Positions 7,757 to 13,704 of a DNA stretch of 14,764 bases are shown piece by piece (position 1 is the first letter of the stretch; each line of letters starts with the position of its first letter). A program made the position numbers and the translations under genes. Source of the DNA: AWTP1-13 sp041288195 (GTDB lineage: Bacteria > Pseudomonadota > Alphaproteobacteria > Rhizobiales > Hyphomicrobiaceae); assembly GCA_041288195.1 (NCBI GenBank), contig JBGGME010000353.1:1-14764 (forward strand), given 5' to 3'. The notes under the pieces were generated by a model. That model was not told the DNA's origin, did no database searches, and worked only from the letters and a program-made list of their open reading frames with translations.

Positions 7757-9276
7757 TCCAACCGCTCCGGCATGTATTGCTCGCGCGCGAGGTCGGAAAA
7801 GCGCGTGACGTTGCCGTCGAACTGGAGTTGCACGGTGCCGATCGGCCCGTGGCGCTGCTTGCCGATGATGACCTCGGCCTTGCCGCTCACGATCTGCATC
7901 TTGGCCATCCAGTCCTGGAACTCGATCGTCCCTTCCGCCGGCTTCAGCCGCTCAAGATAATACTCCTCGCGGTACACGAACATGACGATATCGGCATCCT
8001 GCTCGATGGAGCCCGATTCACGCAGGTCCGAGAGCTGCGGCCGCTTGTCGTCGCGCTGCTCCACCGCGCGCGAGAGCTGGGAAAGGGCGATGATCGGCAC
8101 GTTCAATTCCTTCGCCAGCGCCTTCAGGCCGTTGGTGATCTCCGACACCTCTTGGACGCGGTTGTCGCCCTTCTTGGCCGCACCCGTCATCAGCTGCAGG
8201 TAGTCGATGACAAGCAAGCCGAGCCCCTGCTGGCGTTTCAGTCTCCGCGCGCGCGCCGCAAGCTGCGCGATCGAGATGCCGCCCGTCTGGTCGATGAAGA
8301 GGGGCACGGTGGAGATGCGCTGGCTGGCGTTGACCAGCTCCTTGAACTCGCTCTCGTTGATCATGCCGCGGCGGATCTTCTCGGAGGAGATGCCGGCCTG
8401 CTCGGAGAGGATGCGGGTCGCGAGCTGCTCGGACGACATCTCGAGCGAGAAGAAGCCGACCACTGCGCCGTCGTGGCCCGGATCGTCGGGTCGCAGGTCC
8501 GGCTTGGCAGCCAAGGACTCCGCACGCGCGCGGGCGACATTGAAGGCGATGTTGGTGGCGAGCGCCGTCTTGCCCATCGACGGACGGCCGGCCAGCACGA
8601 TCAGGTCGGAGGGCTGCAGCCCGCCCATCTTGCTGTCGATGCCCGTGAAGCGCGTCGCCACACCAGAGAGGTGCCCGTCGCGCTTGTAGGCGTTGCCCGC
8701 CATCTCGATGGCATGCGTGAGCGCCGCGTTGAAGCCCTGGAAGCCCTGCCCGTACTTGTCGGCCTCGGCGAGCGAGAAGAGACGCGTCTCGGCCTCCTCG
8801 ATTTGCTCCCTGGGCGGGAAGTCGACAGGCGAATCGTAGGCCGTGTTGACCAGGTCCTCGCCGATCAGGATCAGCCCGCGCCGTACCGCCAGGTCGTGGA
8901 TGGTGCGGCCGTAGTCGCGCGCGTTGATGATGGTGGCGGCGTTGGCGGCGAGCCGGCCCAGGTACTGCGGCACGGTGAGGGCGGCATCGATGGGCTCCGC
9001 GGTCTCGAAGAACGTCCTGAGCGTAATCGGGGTCGCCTGCTTGCCCGAGGCGATCAGCTTGGAGGCCGTCTCGAAGATCTGCTGGTGCAGGGGGTCGTAG
9101 AAGTGGTGCGCCTCCAGGAAGCTCGAGACGCGGTCATGCGCCTCGTTGTTGACGAGGATGGCGCCGAGCAGCGCCTGCTCGGCCTCCAGGTTGTGGGGCG
9201 CGGCGCGAAACGGCATGGCCTCGTCGGAGGCTGCGGCCAAGCTGTCGGTCGGTTTCTTTCGTGCGGGCTCGATCAT
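7753..9276 (-). CDS. dnaB: Replicative DNA helicase DnaB
   Basis: DnaB is the hexameric helicase that unwinds DNA at the replication fork and recruits primase. The 507 residues contain the N-terminal helical domain (about 24-125, opening with PHNLEAEQALLGAIL), a linker, and a RecA-like motor with Walker A GRPSMGKTA (230-238, K236) and Walker B LLVIDYLQL (354-362). Later conserved stretches such as ALSQLSRAVEQR and DLRESGSIEQDADIV are intact, and there is no intein. An extra polar segment at about 250-270 after the Walker A helix is common in alphaproteobacterial DnaB. The ATG 9276 is the first start in the frame with a sensible N-terminus, though its ribosome binding site is weak. It heads the dnaB-alr-radA-cvpA-purF run. 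Confidence 0.97.
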   Translation of the reverse strand: MIEPARKKPTDSLAAASDEAMPFRAAPHNLEAEQALLGAILVNNEAHDRVSSFLEAHHFYDPLHQQIFETASKLIASGKQATPITLRTFFETAEPIDAALTVPQYLGRLAANAATIINARDYGRTIHDLAVRRGLILIGEDLVNTAYDSPVDFPPREQIEEAETRLFSLAEADKYGQGFQGFNAALTHAIEMAGNAYKRDGHLSGVATRFTGIDSKMGGLQPSDLIVLAGRPSMGKTALATNIAFNVARARAESLAAKPDLRPDDPGHDGAVVGFFSLEMSSEQLATRILSEQAGISSEKIRRGMINESEFKELVNASQRISTVPLFIDQTGGISIAQLAARARRLKRQQGLGLLVIDYLQLMTGAAKKGDNRVQEVSEITNGLKALAKELNVPIIALSQLSRAVEQRDDKRPQLSDLRESGSIEQDADIVMFVYREEYYLERLKPAEGTIEFQDWMAKMQIVSGKAEVIIGKQRHGPIGTVQLQFDGNVTRFSDLAREQYMPERLE

Positions 9277-9302
9277 GCCCCGAGCAATACATCGCGCGCA
9301 GT

Positions 9303-9331
9303 GAGTCGAGTTGGCGAGGCCCGCCCGTCAA
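9303..9331 (-). promoter_or_regulatory. Possible dnaB promoter
   Basis: On the minus strand CTTGACG gives a good alphaproteobacterial -35 (TTGACG at 9326-9331). The hexamer 17 bp further on is CGACTC (9303-9308), a poor -10. The location, about 30 bp before the dnaB start, is plausible, but only the -35 is convincing. Confidence 0.25.
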
Positions 9332-9402
9332 GCCGCCTCGTCCTCGCTTTTCACAATTGGGCGAGAAACCGCTTGGACGCGCGAATCGCGCCGGGAACGT
9401 AG

Positions 9403-9440
9403 GGTGCAATAGCCCGGACTTGATCCGGGCGTATTGCACC
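9403..9440. repeat. Palindromic intergenic repeat around a CCCGGA...TCCGGG core
   Basis: GGTGCAATA plus GCCCGGA (9403-9418) is mirrored by TCCGGGC, one extra G, and TATTGCACC (9424-9440) around a five-base CTTGA loop. The stem is 16 bp with a single bulge. The core CCCGGACTTGATCCGGG is a palindrome I recall as widespread between genes of Rhizobiales genomes, so this is probably one copy of a dispersed element. The GC-rich stem lies in the gap between divergent dnaB and the toxin-antitoxin locus. It has no T-run, so I do not call it a terminator. Confidence 0.75.
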
Positions 9441-9525
9441 GTCGGGAGCCACTGGGCGATGCCGTCCCTCAGGGCACAACCGATCGGCGCCCTTGCACCT
9501 GTCGAAACGAAGCCCTCATACTGGT

Positions 9526-9554
9526 TTGCAATCTATATATCAGTGATCTATAGT
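9526..9554 (+). promoter_or_regulatory. Promoter of the toxin-antitoxin operon
   Basis: TTGCAA (9526-9531) and TATAGT (9549-9554) are separated by exactly 17 bp in a locally AT-rich stretch that stands out from the surroundings. Transcription would start around 9560, about 15 bases before the toxin GTG. It is one of the best sigma-70-type matches in the window. Confidence 0.6.
9533..9553. promoter_or_regulatory. 21-bp palindrome inside the toxin-antitoxin promoter, candidate autoregulatory operator
   Basis: CTATATATCA (9533-9542) and TGATCTATAG (9544-9553) are reverse complements except for one position, centred on G9543. The palindrome fills the spacer and covers the -10 hexamer. A dimeric HTH antitoxin bound here would block RNA polymerase, the usual way type II antitoxins repress their own operon. 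That the XRE protein encoded downstream binds it is inferred from position. Confidence 0.5.
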
Positions 9555-9559
9555 TCATT

Positions 9560-9575
9560 GATTGGACCGCCAATC
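9560..9575. repeat. Perfect short inverted repeat directly before the toxin start codon
   Basis: GATTGGACCGCCAATC has six-base arms around ACCG and ends one base before the GTG at 9576. It lies at or just after the predicted transcription start. It could be a second operator or an mRNA hairpin limiting initiation. Six-base arms are short enough to arise by chance. Confidence 0.35.
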
Positions 9576-9956
9576 GTGCGCATCTACTAGCTGAAGGCAT
9601 TCGCGCGGTTCCAACGCCGAGAACGTATCGCCGATGCCTCCCTCGCCAAGGCGATAGGAGATGCGGCTCGGGGGCTCGTAGATGCCGATCTTGGCGGCGG
9701 ACTGATAAAGCTGCGTGTCCCGCGACTGGGGGCGGGGAAGAGTGGCGGGTACCGCACGATCATCGCCTACCGGCGCGAAGTTCGAGCGGTGTTCCTCTAC
9801 GGGTTCGCCAAATCCGAGCGGGACAACATTGATGACGACGAGCTTGCATCATTCAGACGAAGGGCCGCCGGATTGCTCTCCGCATCCGTCGAGGCTCTCG
9901 AGAGGATGATCCTCGTGGACGAGTTGATGGAGTTGGAAGATGACGGCGAGGTCTAA
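9576..9956 (+). pseudogene. RelE/ParE-family (HigB-like) toxin gene with an in-frame amber stop at codon 5
   Basis: Read from GTG 9576, the frame gives VRIY, then TAG (9588-9590), and stays open for 121 codons until TAA at 9954-9956. The translation after the stop (LKAFARFQRRERIADASL, later DADLGGGLIKLR, SGGYRTIIAYR and FLYGFAKSERDNI) matches a RelE/ParE-like toxin family that normally starts RI[FY][KQ]xKxFARF. The amber codon therefore falls at a position usually Lys or Gln and could arise by one base change from CAG or AAG. No ATG, GTG or TTG occurs in this frame until GTG 9789, which would lose more than half the protein. Proteins of this family usually cleave translated mRNA and are neutralised by an adjacent XRE antitoxin, here overlapping by 17 bp. 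The promoter and the rest of the frame are intact, so the lesion may be recent, a sequencing error, or read through. Confidence 0.75.
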
Positions 9957-10296
9957 GAAGAAGGTCAATCTGCGCGGCAAGGCACGCGTGCGCGCTGAGA
10001 TCGTGGAGATGACGCAAGGTATGCACCGGGCCGGCCTGGTCAGCGACGAGGAGCTCGAGCAGACGACCATTCGAATGCTCGGGCGCGACGCCCTGCCGAA
10101 AATTTCGCACTTGTCGCCAGCCGAGATCGTGGCCGTGCGCGAGCGGGCAGGCCTGAGCCAGGCGGTGCTCGCGGGCTACCTCAATGTCGGCACCGCGACC
10201 GTCAGCCAATGGGAGCGCGGCCTGCGCCGACCGACCGGCACGGCCCTGAAACTGCTGCACGTGGTGCGCACCAAGGGCATCGACGCGCTGAGGTAG
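9940..10296 (+). CDS. XRE-family HTH antitoxin (HigA/NadS-like)
   Basis: The 118-residue protein has a basic, polar N-terminus and a C-terminal XRE helix-turn-helix at about 62-98 with ERAGLSQAVLAGYLNV followed by TATVSQWERG. It is the expected partner of the RelE/ParE-type toxin just upstream, and its ATG at 9940 lies inside the toxin frame, overlapping its end by 17 bp. GGAG at 9929-9932 serves as ribosome binding site. Antitoxins of this type bind their toxin and repress the shared promoter through their HTH; the palindrome at 9533-9553 is the obvious candidate site. The gene looks fully intact although the toxin is interrupted. Its stop codon is one base from that of the convergent cyclopropane synthase gene. 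Confidence 0.87.
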   Translation: MTARSKKKVNLRGKARVRAEIVEMTQGMHRAGLVSDEELEQTTIRMLGRDALPKISHLSPAEIVAVRERAGLSQAVLAGYLNVGTATVSQWERGLRRPTGTALKLLHVVRTKGIDALR

Positions 10297-10297
10297 G

Positions 10298-11548
10298 CTA
10301 CTCTCCCGCCATGCGCGGTCGCGCGTCGATAGCCTCGTGCTCGGCGAAGCGATGCTCGTCGGTGTGCATGTAGTCGCGCGTGATCGGCAGCGCGGTGATG
10401 CGCTTGGCGAGCTGAAGCTGGAAGATCACGAGGTTCTGATAGCGGAACGCCGTCTCTGAGCCCGCGAGGTAGAACTCCCACATCCGGCAGAACCGCTCGT
10501 CGAGGATGGCGGCAGCCTTGTCCCAGTTGACAATGAAGCGCTCGCGCCAGGCGCGCAGGGTCTCGGCGTAGTGCAGCCGCAGCACCTCGATGTCCGTGAT
10601 GATGAGGCCCGAGCGTTCGACGGCTGCCGACACCTCCGATAGCGCGGGGATATAGCCCCCGGGGAAGACGTATTTGGCGATGAATGGATTGGTCACCGTC
10701 GGCGGCTCGGAGCGCCCGATGGTGTGGATCACCGCCACGCCTTCGTCGGTGAGCAGATCGCGCACCTTGCGAAAATAGGTGGCGTAGTGATTGACGCCGA
10801 CGTGCTCGAACATGCCCACCGAGACGACACGATCGAAGCTGCCCTCGACCTTGCGGTAGTCCTTGAACTCGAAGCGCACGGCGCGGGAGAGCCCTTCGCG
10901 CTGCGCGCGCTCGCGCGAGATCTTGAGCTGCTCGCTGCTCAGCGTCACTCCGGTGACGTCGCAATTGGCGACCTTGGCGAGGTATATGCCGAGCCCGCCC
11001 CAGCCCGAGCCGATGTCGAGCACCCGCTGTCCCGGCGAGATGGCGAGCTTGGCTGCGAGGTGGCGCTTCTTGGCGAGCTGCGCCTCCTCCAGGCTCGCCC
11101 CTTGCGTGAAATATCCGCAGGAGTACTGCCGGTCGCGATCGAGGAACAGGTCGTAGATGGCGCCGTTGATGTCGTAGTGATGCGCGACGTTGCGCTGTGC
11201 GCGCCCCGATGGGTTGAACTGCACCAGACGGCGGACGAGGTAGCGGGCCGTGTTGAGGCTGTGGGTCCAGGCCGGCTCGGGCTGGTATTGTATGTTGGAG
11301 AGCAGCAGCTCGAGGAAATCGTAGATCCGCCCCTGCAGGATCTTGAGCCGGCCGTCCATGTAGCCTTCGCCGAGGGCCAGCTGCGGATCGAGTACGAGGT
11401 GCCGCTCGAGCCGCTTGTCGGCGACCTGGACTATGATCGGAGCGCCGCGGCCGTCACCATACGTGTGCGAGCAGCCGCCTGCATCGATGAAGGTCAACGC
11501 GCCGCGCTGGACGATCCGGCGCAACAGGATGTCGAGCAAATTGAACAT
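10298..11548 (-). CDS. cfa: Cyclopropane-fatty-acyl-phospholipid synthase family methyltransferase
   Basis: The 416-residue protein is a SAM-dependent enzyme of the CFA family, which adds a methylene bridge across double bonds of membrane phospholipid acyl chains, often in stationary phase or acid stress. The SAM motif is VLDIGSGWGG (176-185). Residues matching the bicarbonate site of E. coli Cfa are all there: C144 in YSCGYF, E248 in FEHVG, H275 and I277 in IHTIG, and Y327 in LHYAETLRAW. HYD (124-126) and a full C-terminal substrate region are present. The frame stays open to 11599, but ATG 11548 (MFNLLDILLRR) gives the natural N-terminus; the ribosome binding site is weak. It lies downstream of the rplI terminator with its own AT-rich promoter region and converges on the antitoxin gene. 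Related enzymes can make other products, so the exact product is inferred. Confidence 0.87.
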   Translation of the reverse strand: MFNLLDILLRRIVQRGALTFIDAGGCSHTYGDGRGAPIIVQVADKRLERHLVLDPQLALGEGYMDGRLKILQGRIYDFLELLLSNIQYQPEPAWTHSLNTARYLVRRLVQFNPSGRAQRNVAHHYDINGAIYDLFLDRDRQYSCGYFTQGASLEEAQLAKKRHLAAKLAISPGQRVLDIGSGWGGLGIYLAKVANCDVTGVTLSSEQLKISRERAQREGLSRAVRFEFKDYRKVEGSFDRVVSVGMFEHVGVNHYATYFRKVRDLLTDEGVAVIHTIGRSEPPTVTNPFIAKYVFPGGYIPALSEVSAAVERSGLIITDIEVLRLHYAETLRAWRERFIVNWDKAAAILDERFCRMWEFYLAGSETAFRYQNLVIFQLQLAKRITALPITRDYMHTDEHRFAEHEAIDARPRMAGE

Positions 11549-11616
11549 GACGCAACACCAGTTGTGATTGCGGCTCCCGTCCTTCCTGCCACTCCGCACC
11601 CTTTTTTTGAGGCCTC

Positions 11617-11622
11617 ATTATA
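11617..11622 (-). promoter_or_regulatory. Perfect TATAAT -10 upstream of the cyclopropane synthase gene
   Basis: The minus strand reads CGTATAATGAGG, a consensus -10 hexamer about 70 bases before the ATG at 11548, just beyond the rplI terminator. No good -35 is seen at 16-18 bp spacing, so it may depend on an activator or another sigma factor. The +1 would be near 11610. Confidence 0.4.
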
Positions 11623-11691
11623 CGAAAGTCCAAGGCTTACGCTACCCGCAAAGCGAGCCGTCACTTGCCGACACAACTTACGGACGCGCAG

Positions 11692-11728
11692 AATAAAATC
11701 GGCGGCCGGATGGTCTCCAGCCGCCGAT
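11692..11728 (-). terminator. Intrinsic terminator of the rpsF-rpsR-DUF2232-rplI operon
   Basis: On the minus strand ATCGGCGGC and GCCGCCGAT (11728-11720 and 11706-11698) form a perfect nine-base-pair GC-rich stem with a 13-base loop. The transcript then reads TTTATTC. It begins 29 bases after the rplI stop codon and is the best terminator in the window. Confidence 0.85.
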
Positions 11729-11757
11729 CGAATTGGCTCAGTGCTCGCTGCGCAACG

Positions 11758-12360
11758 TCAGCCTTTCTCGGGCACCTCGGGCTGCTCCTCCTCGCCGCGC
11801 TGCAGCGACAGCGCCTCCTCCTCGAACACGGCGTCGGGATTGAAGGTCTCGAGCTGCACGACCTCCTCCTTCACGACCGTCACGTCCTCGCCGCGGGCCT
11901 GGCGCTCGGCCTCGTCCTCGGAGCGAGCGATATTGAGCGATACCCGCACGACGACCTCGGGATGGAGCGCGACCCGGACCGGCTGCAGCCCGAGCGTCTT
12001 GATCGGCCGGTCGAGCACGATCTGGCGCTTGTCGACGGAGAAGCCGCCCGCCGTCACCAACTCGGCGATATCGCGCGGCGTGACCGAGCCGTAGAGCTGG
12101 CCGGTGTCGCCAGCCTGGCGGATGGCGAGGAAGATCTTGCCGTCGAGCTTGCCGGCGACCGCCTCGGCCTCCTTCTTCAGCTCGAGGTTGCGCGCCTCGA
12201 GCTGCGCGCGGTCCTTCTCGAAGCGCTTGAGGTTGTCGGGCGTTGCCCGCAGCGCCTTCTTCTGCGGCAGCAGGAAGTTGCGCGCGTAGCCATCCTTGAC
12301 GTTGACCAAGTCGCCCATCTGGCCGAGACGGCCGATGCGCTCCAGAAGAATGACCTGCAT
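11758..12360 (-). CDS. rplI: 50S ribosomal protein L9
   Basis: L9 binds 23S rRNA at the base of the L1 stalk and limits frameshifting. The 200 residues start with the rRNA-binding N-domain MQVILLERIGRLGQMGDLV and GYARNFLLPQKKA. A charged connecting helix (about 52-80) and the C-domain with GKLDGK, GQLYGSVT and DKRQIVLDRPIKTLG follow. The last 45 or so residues are an acidic Glu-rich tail absent from the 149-residue E. coli protein but usual in alphaproteobacteria. ATG 12360 has GGAG eight bases upstream. The frame is open much further upstream, but only because it shadows the DUF2232 gene. It is the last gene of the ribosomal protein operon, 35 bp after DUF2232 and followed by a clear terminator. 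Confidence 0.96.
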   Translation of the reverse strand: MQVILLERIGRLGQMGDLVNVKDGYARNFLLPQKKALRATPDNLKRFEKDRAQLEARNLELKKEAEAVAGKLDGKIFLAIRQAGDTGQLYGSVTPRDIAELVTAGGFSVDKRQIVLDRPIKTLGLQPVRVALHPEVVVRVSLNIARSEDEAERQARGEDVTVVKEEVVQLETFNPDAVFEEEALSLQRGEEEQPEVPEKG

Positions 12361-12395
12361 GCTGCTTGCTCCGTTGCTATGGGATCTCGGGGATC

Positions 12396-13349
12396 TCAGG
12401 TTGACGAGGGAGGGGGTGAAGGGCCGAAGCGGCGCTTGAGCTTGAGGACCGGCTCGAGCAGTCCGGCGACGATGAGCACGAACCCGGCGTAGGGTCCAAA
12501 CAGCATCAGGGCGGGATAGACCAGCCACAGCATCCAGGGCGCCCGGCCGCGGGCGATGAAGTGCATGAGGGCGAGACCCGCGATCAGATACGCAAACAGC
12601 AGCGCGCCGCCGAAGCTGGTGCCGGCGACGCCGATCACGCCGGGGGCAAACGAGGCGGCCAGCGCCAGGGCGACGAGCAGCGGGAAGCCCGGCGGATAGG
12701 TGAGCGCGGGCAGGTCCGGCCAGTCGCGCCCCAGGCGGCCGGAGGCCCGCGCGATGCGCCCCGCGAGGTAGAGATTGAGCGCGAAGATGCCGACCCAATA
12801 TGCCGCGAAGGCACCGGGCAGCACCGTGATGACGAACTCGGAGAGCGTGCCGACCTGGGCATCGGTGAGGGGACGCAAGCCGAGCTCGGGTGCACTCTTC
12901 GACAGGCGGCGGAAGAACTCGGCGAGCGGCTCGCGCAGGACGTCGTAGCTGCCCCCGATCAGCGTCAGCATCAGCACCGGCAGCGCGCCCCCATAAAGCG
13001 ACATGGCCGCCATCAGCCGTCCCGCCGGGTACCACTCGCGCGAGTTGGAGTCCTGGGGATTGGGCCGGCTCAGATATGCCAGGTGCGAGGCCAGCGCCGC
13101 CGGCACGCCGAGCGCCAGGAGATAGCCGACCGCAAACGAGCCGCTCGCGGCCACCGCCATGACGATGGCTCCGGCAAGAGCGCCGGCGGCGGCGGCCAGC
13201 CATCCCCAGCCGAGGCCGGCGAGCAGGGTGGGCAAGGGCGTCAGCAGCAGCAGGAGCGTGCTCAGCATCGGCGAGCCGCGCGCAGCCGAATAGAACAGCA
13301 GCGCGGACGCCAGGCCTCCGCCGATCCCGATGAGCAAACCCAACTGCAT
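12396..13349 (-). CDS. DUF2232 family polytopic membrane protein
   Basis: This 317-residue protein is mostly hydrophobic, with about eight membrane segments; the first is MQLGLLIGIGGGLASALLF and others fall around TLLLLLTPLPTLLAGLGWGW, AAYWVGIFALNLYLAG and LMLFGPYAGFVLIVAGLLEP. It resembles the DUF2232 proteins that lie between rpsR and rplI in many Rhizobiales. Their function is unknown; some relatives share the fold of the S components of vitamin transporters. ATG 13349 is chosen because it begins directly at the first membrane helix, as homologues do; an upstream in-frame ATG at 13415 would add 22 unlike residues. The ribosome binding site at 13349 is weak. It follows rpsR by 103 bp, a gap holding a strong hairpin, and the C-terminus is proline- and serine-rich. 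Confidence 0.82.
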   Translation of the reverse strand: MQLGLLIGIGGGLASALLFYSAARGSPMLSTLLLLLTPLPTLLAGLGWGWLAAAAGALAGAIVMAVAASGSFAVGYLLALGVPAALASHLAYLSRPNPQDSNSREWYPAGRLMAAMSLYGGALPVLMLTLIGGSYDVLREPLAEFFRRLSKSAPELGLRPLTDAQVGTLSEFVITVLPGAFAAYWVGIFALNLYLAGRIARASGRLGRDWPDLPALTYPPGFPLLVALALAASFAPGVIGVAGTSFGGALLFAYLIAGLALMHFIARGRAPWMLWLVYPALMLFGPYAGFVLIVAGLLEPVLKLKRRFGPSPPPSST

Positions 13350-13424
13350 GTCGCAAGCTGTCCCGCCGCAGCGGTTAGAGACGCGGAAAGGCAGAAGGCC
13401 CCGGGTCCCAACCATTCGACACGA

Positions 13425-13449
13425 GGCGCCGGACCGAGCGTCCGGCGCT
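13425..13449 (-). other. Strong hairpin directly downstream of the rpsR stop codon
   Basis: GCGCCGGAC (13426-13434) and GTCCGGCGC (13440-13448) form a perfect nine-pair stem, with one possible further G-T pair, around a five-base loop. In the transcript it starts about four bases after the rpsR stop. No T-run follows, so it is more likely an RNA-stabilising, processing or partial-attenuation element between rpsR and DUF2232 than a full terminator. Confidence 0.6.
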
Positions 13450-13452
13450 CCG

Positions 13453-13701
13453 CTACTTGATGACGTAAGGCAACAGCCCGAGGAAGCGGGCGCGCTTGAT
13501 GGCCCTGGCGAGTTCGCGCTGCTTCTTGGCCGACACGGCCGTGATGCGGCTCGGCACGATCTTGCCGCGCTCGGACACGTAGCGGCTCAGGAGGCGCATG
13601 TCCTTGTAGTCGATCTTCGGCGCCTTATCCCCGGAGAAGGGGCAGGTCTTGCGACGGCGGTGGAACGGCCGCCGCGCCGGGATGGTGGCGATCTCGGCCA
13701 T
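13453..13701 (-). CDS. rpsR: 30S ribosomal protein S18
   Basis: S18 sits on the 30S platform in contact with S6 and 16S rRNA. The 82 residues show the family core CPFSGDKAPKIDYKD, LLSRYVSERGKIVPSRIT and the KKQRELARAIKRARFLGLLPY ending typical of the protein, with a basic N-terminus. ATG 13701 has a strong AGGAG ribosome binding site lying within the last codons of rpsF, whose stop is only three bases away, so the two are translationally linked and made in equal amounts for S6:S18 complex formation. Confidence 0.97.
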   Translation of the reverse strand: MAEIATIPARRPFHRRRKTCPFSGDKAPKIDYKDMRLLSRYVSERGKIVPSRITAVSAKKQRELARAIKRARFLGLLPYVIK

Positions 13702-13704
13702 GGC

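Noticed and set aside
6578..7960. 460-codon plus-strand open frame opposite alr
   Set aside because: It is antisense to the conserved alr frame, with His/Arg/Ala bias and no domain.
7771..9296. ATGTATTGCTCG shared in inverted orientation by the dnaB 3' end and the region before its start
   Set aside because: A 12-base match is expected by chance in a window of this size, and neither copy has further structure.
7777..9402. 541-codon plus-strand open frame opposite dnaB
   Set aside because: It is exactly antisense to dnaB, is rich in Leu/Arg/Asp/Val from complementary codons, and has no motif.
9261..9590. 109-codon plus-strand frame ending at the amber codon
   Set aside because: It overlaps the dnaB start and the palindromic repeat, and only its last four codons belong to the toxin. 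The rest has no coding character.
10724..12094. 456-codon plus-strand open frame across cfa and rplI
   Set aside because: It is antisense to two conserved genes and crosses the rplI terminator, so it is not credible as a gene.
12380..12400. Short tandem-looking GGGATCTC/GGGGATCTC before rplI
   Set aside because: Two imperfect copies of eight or nine bases with no spacing pattern or regulatory context.
11758..13356. Reading rplI as a 532-residue protein extending through the DUF2232 region
   Set aside because: The upstream part is an out-of-frame, Arg-rich shadow of DUF2232. L9 starts canonically with MQVILLE at 12360 with a good ribosome binding site.
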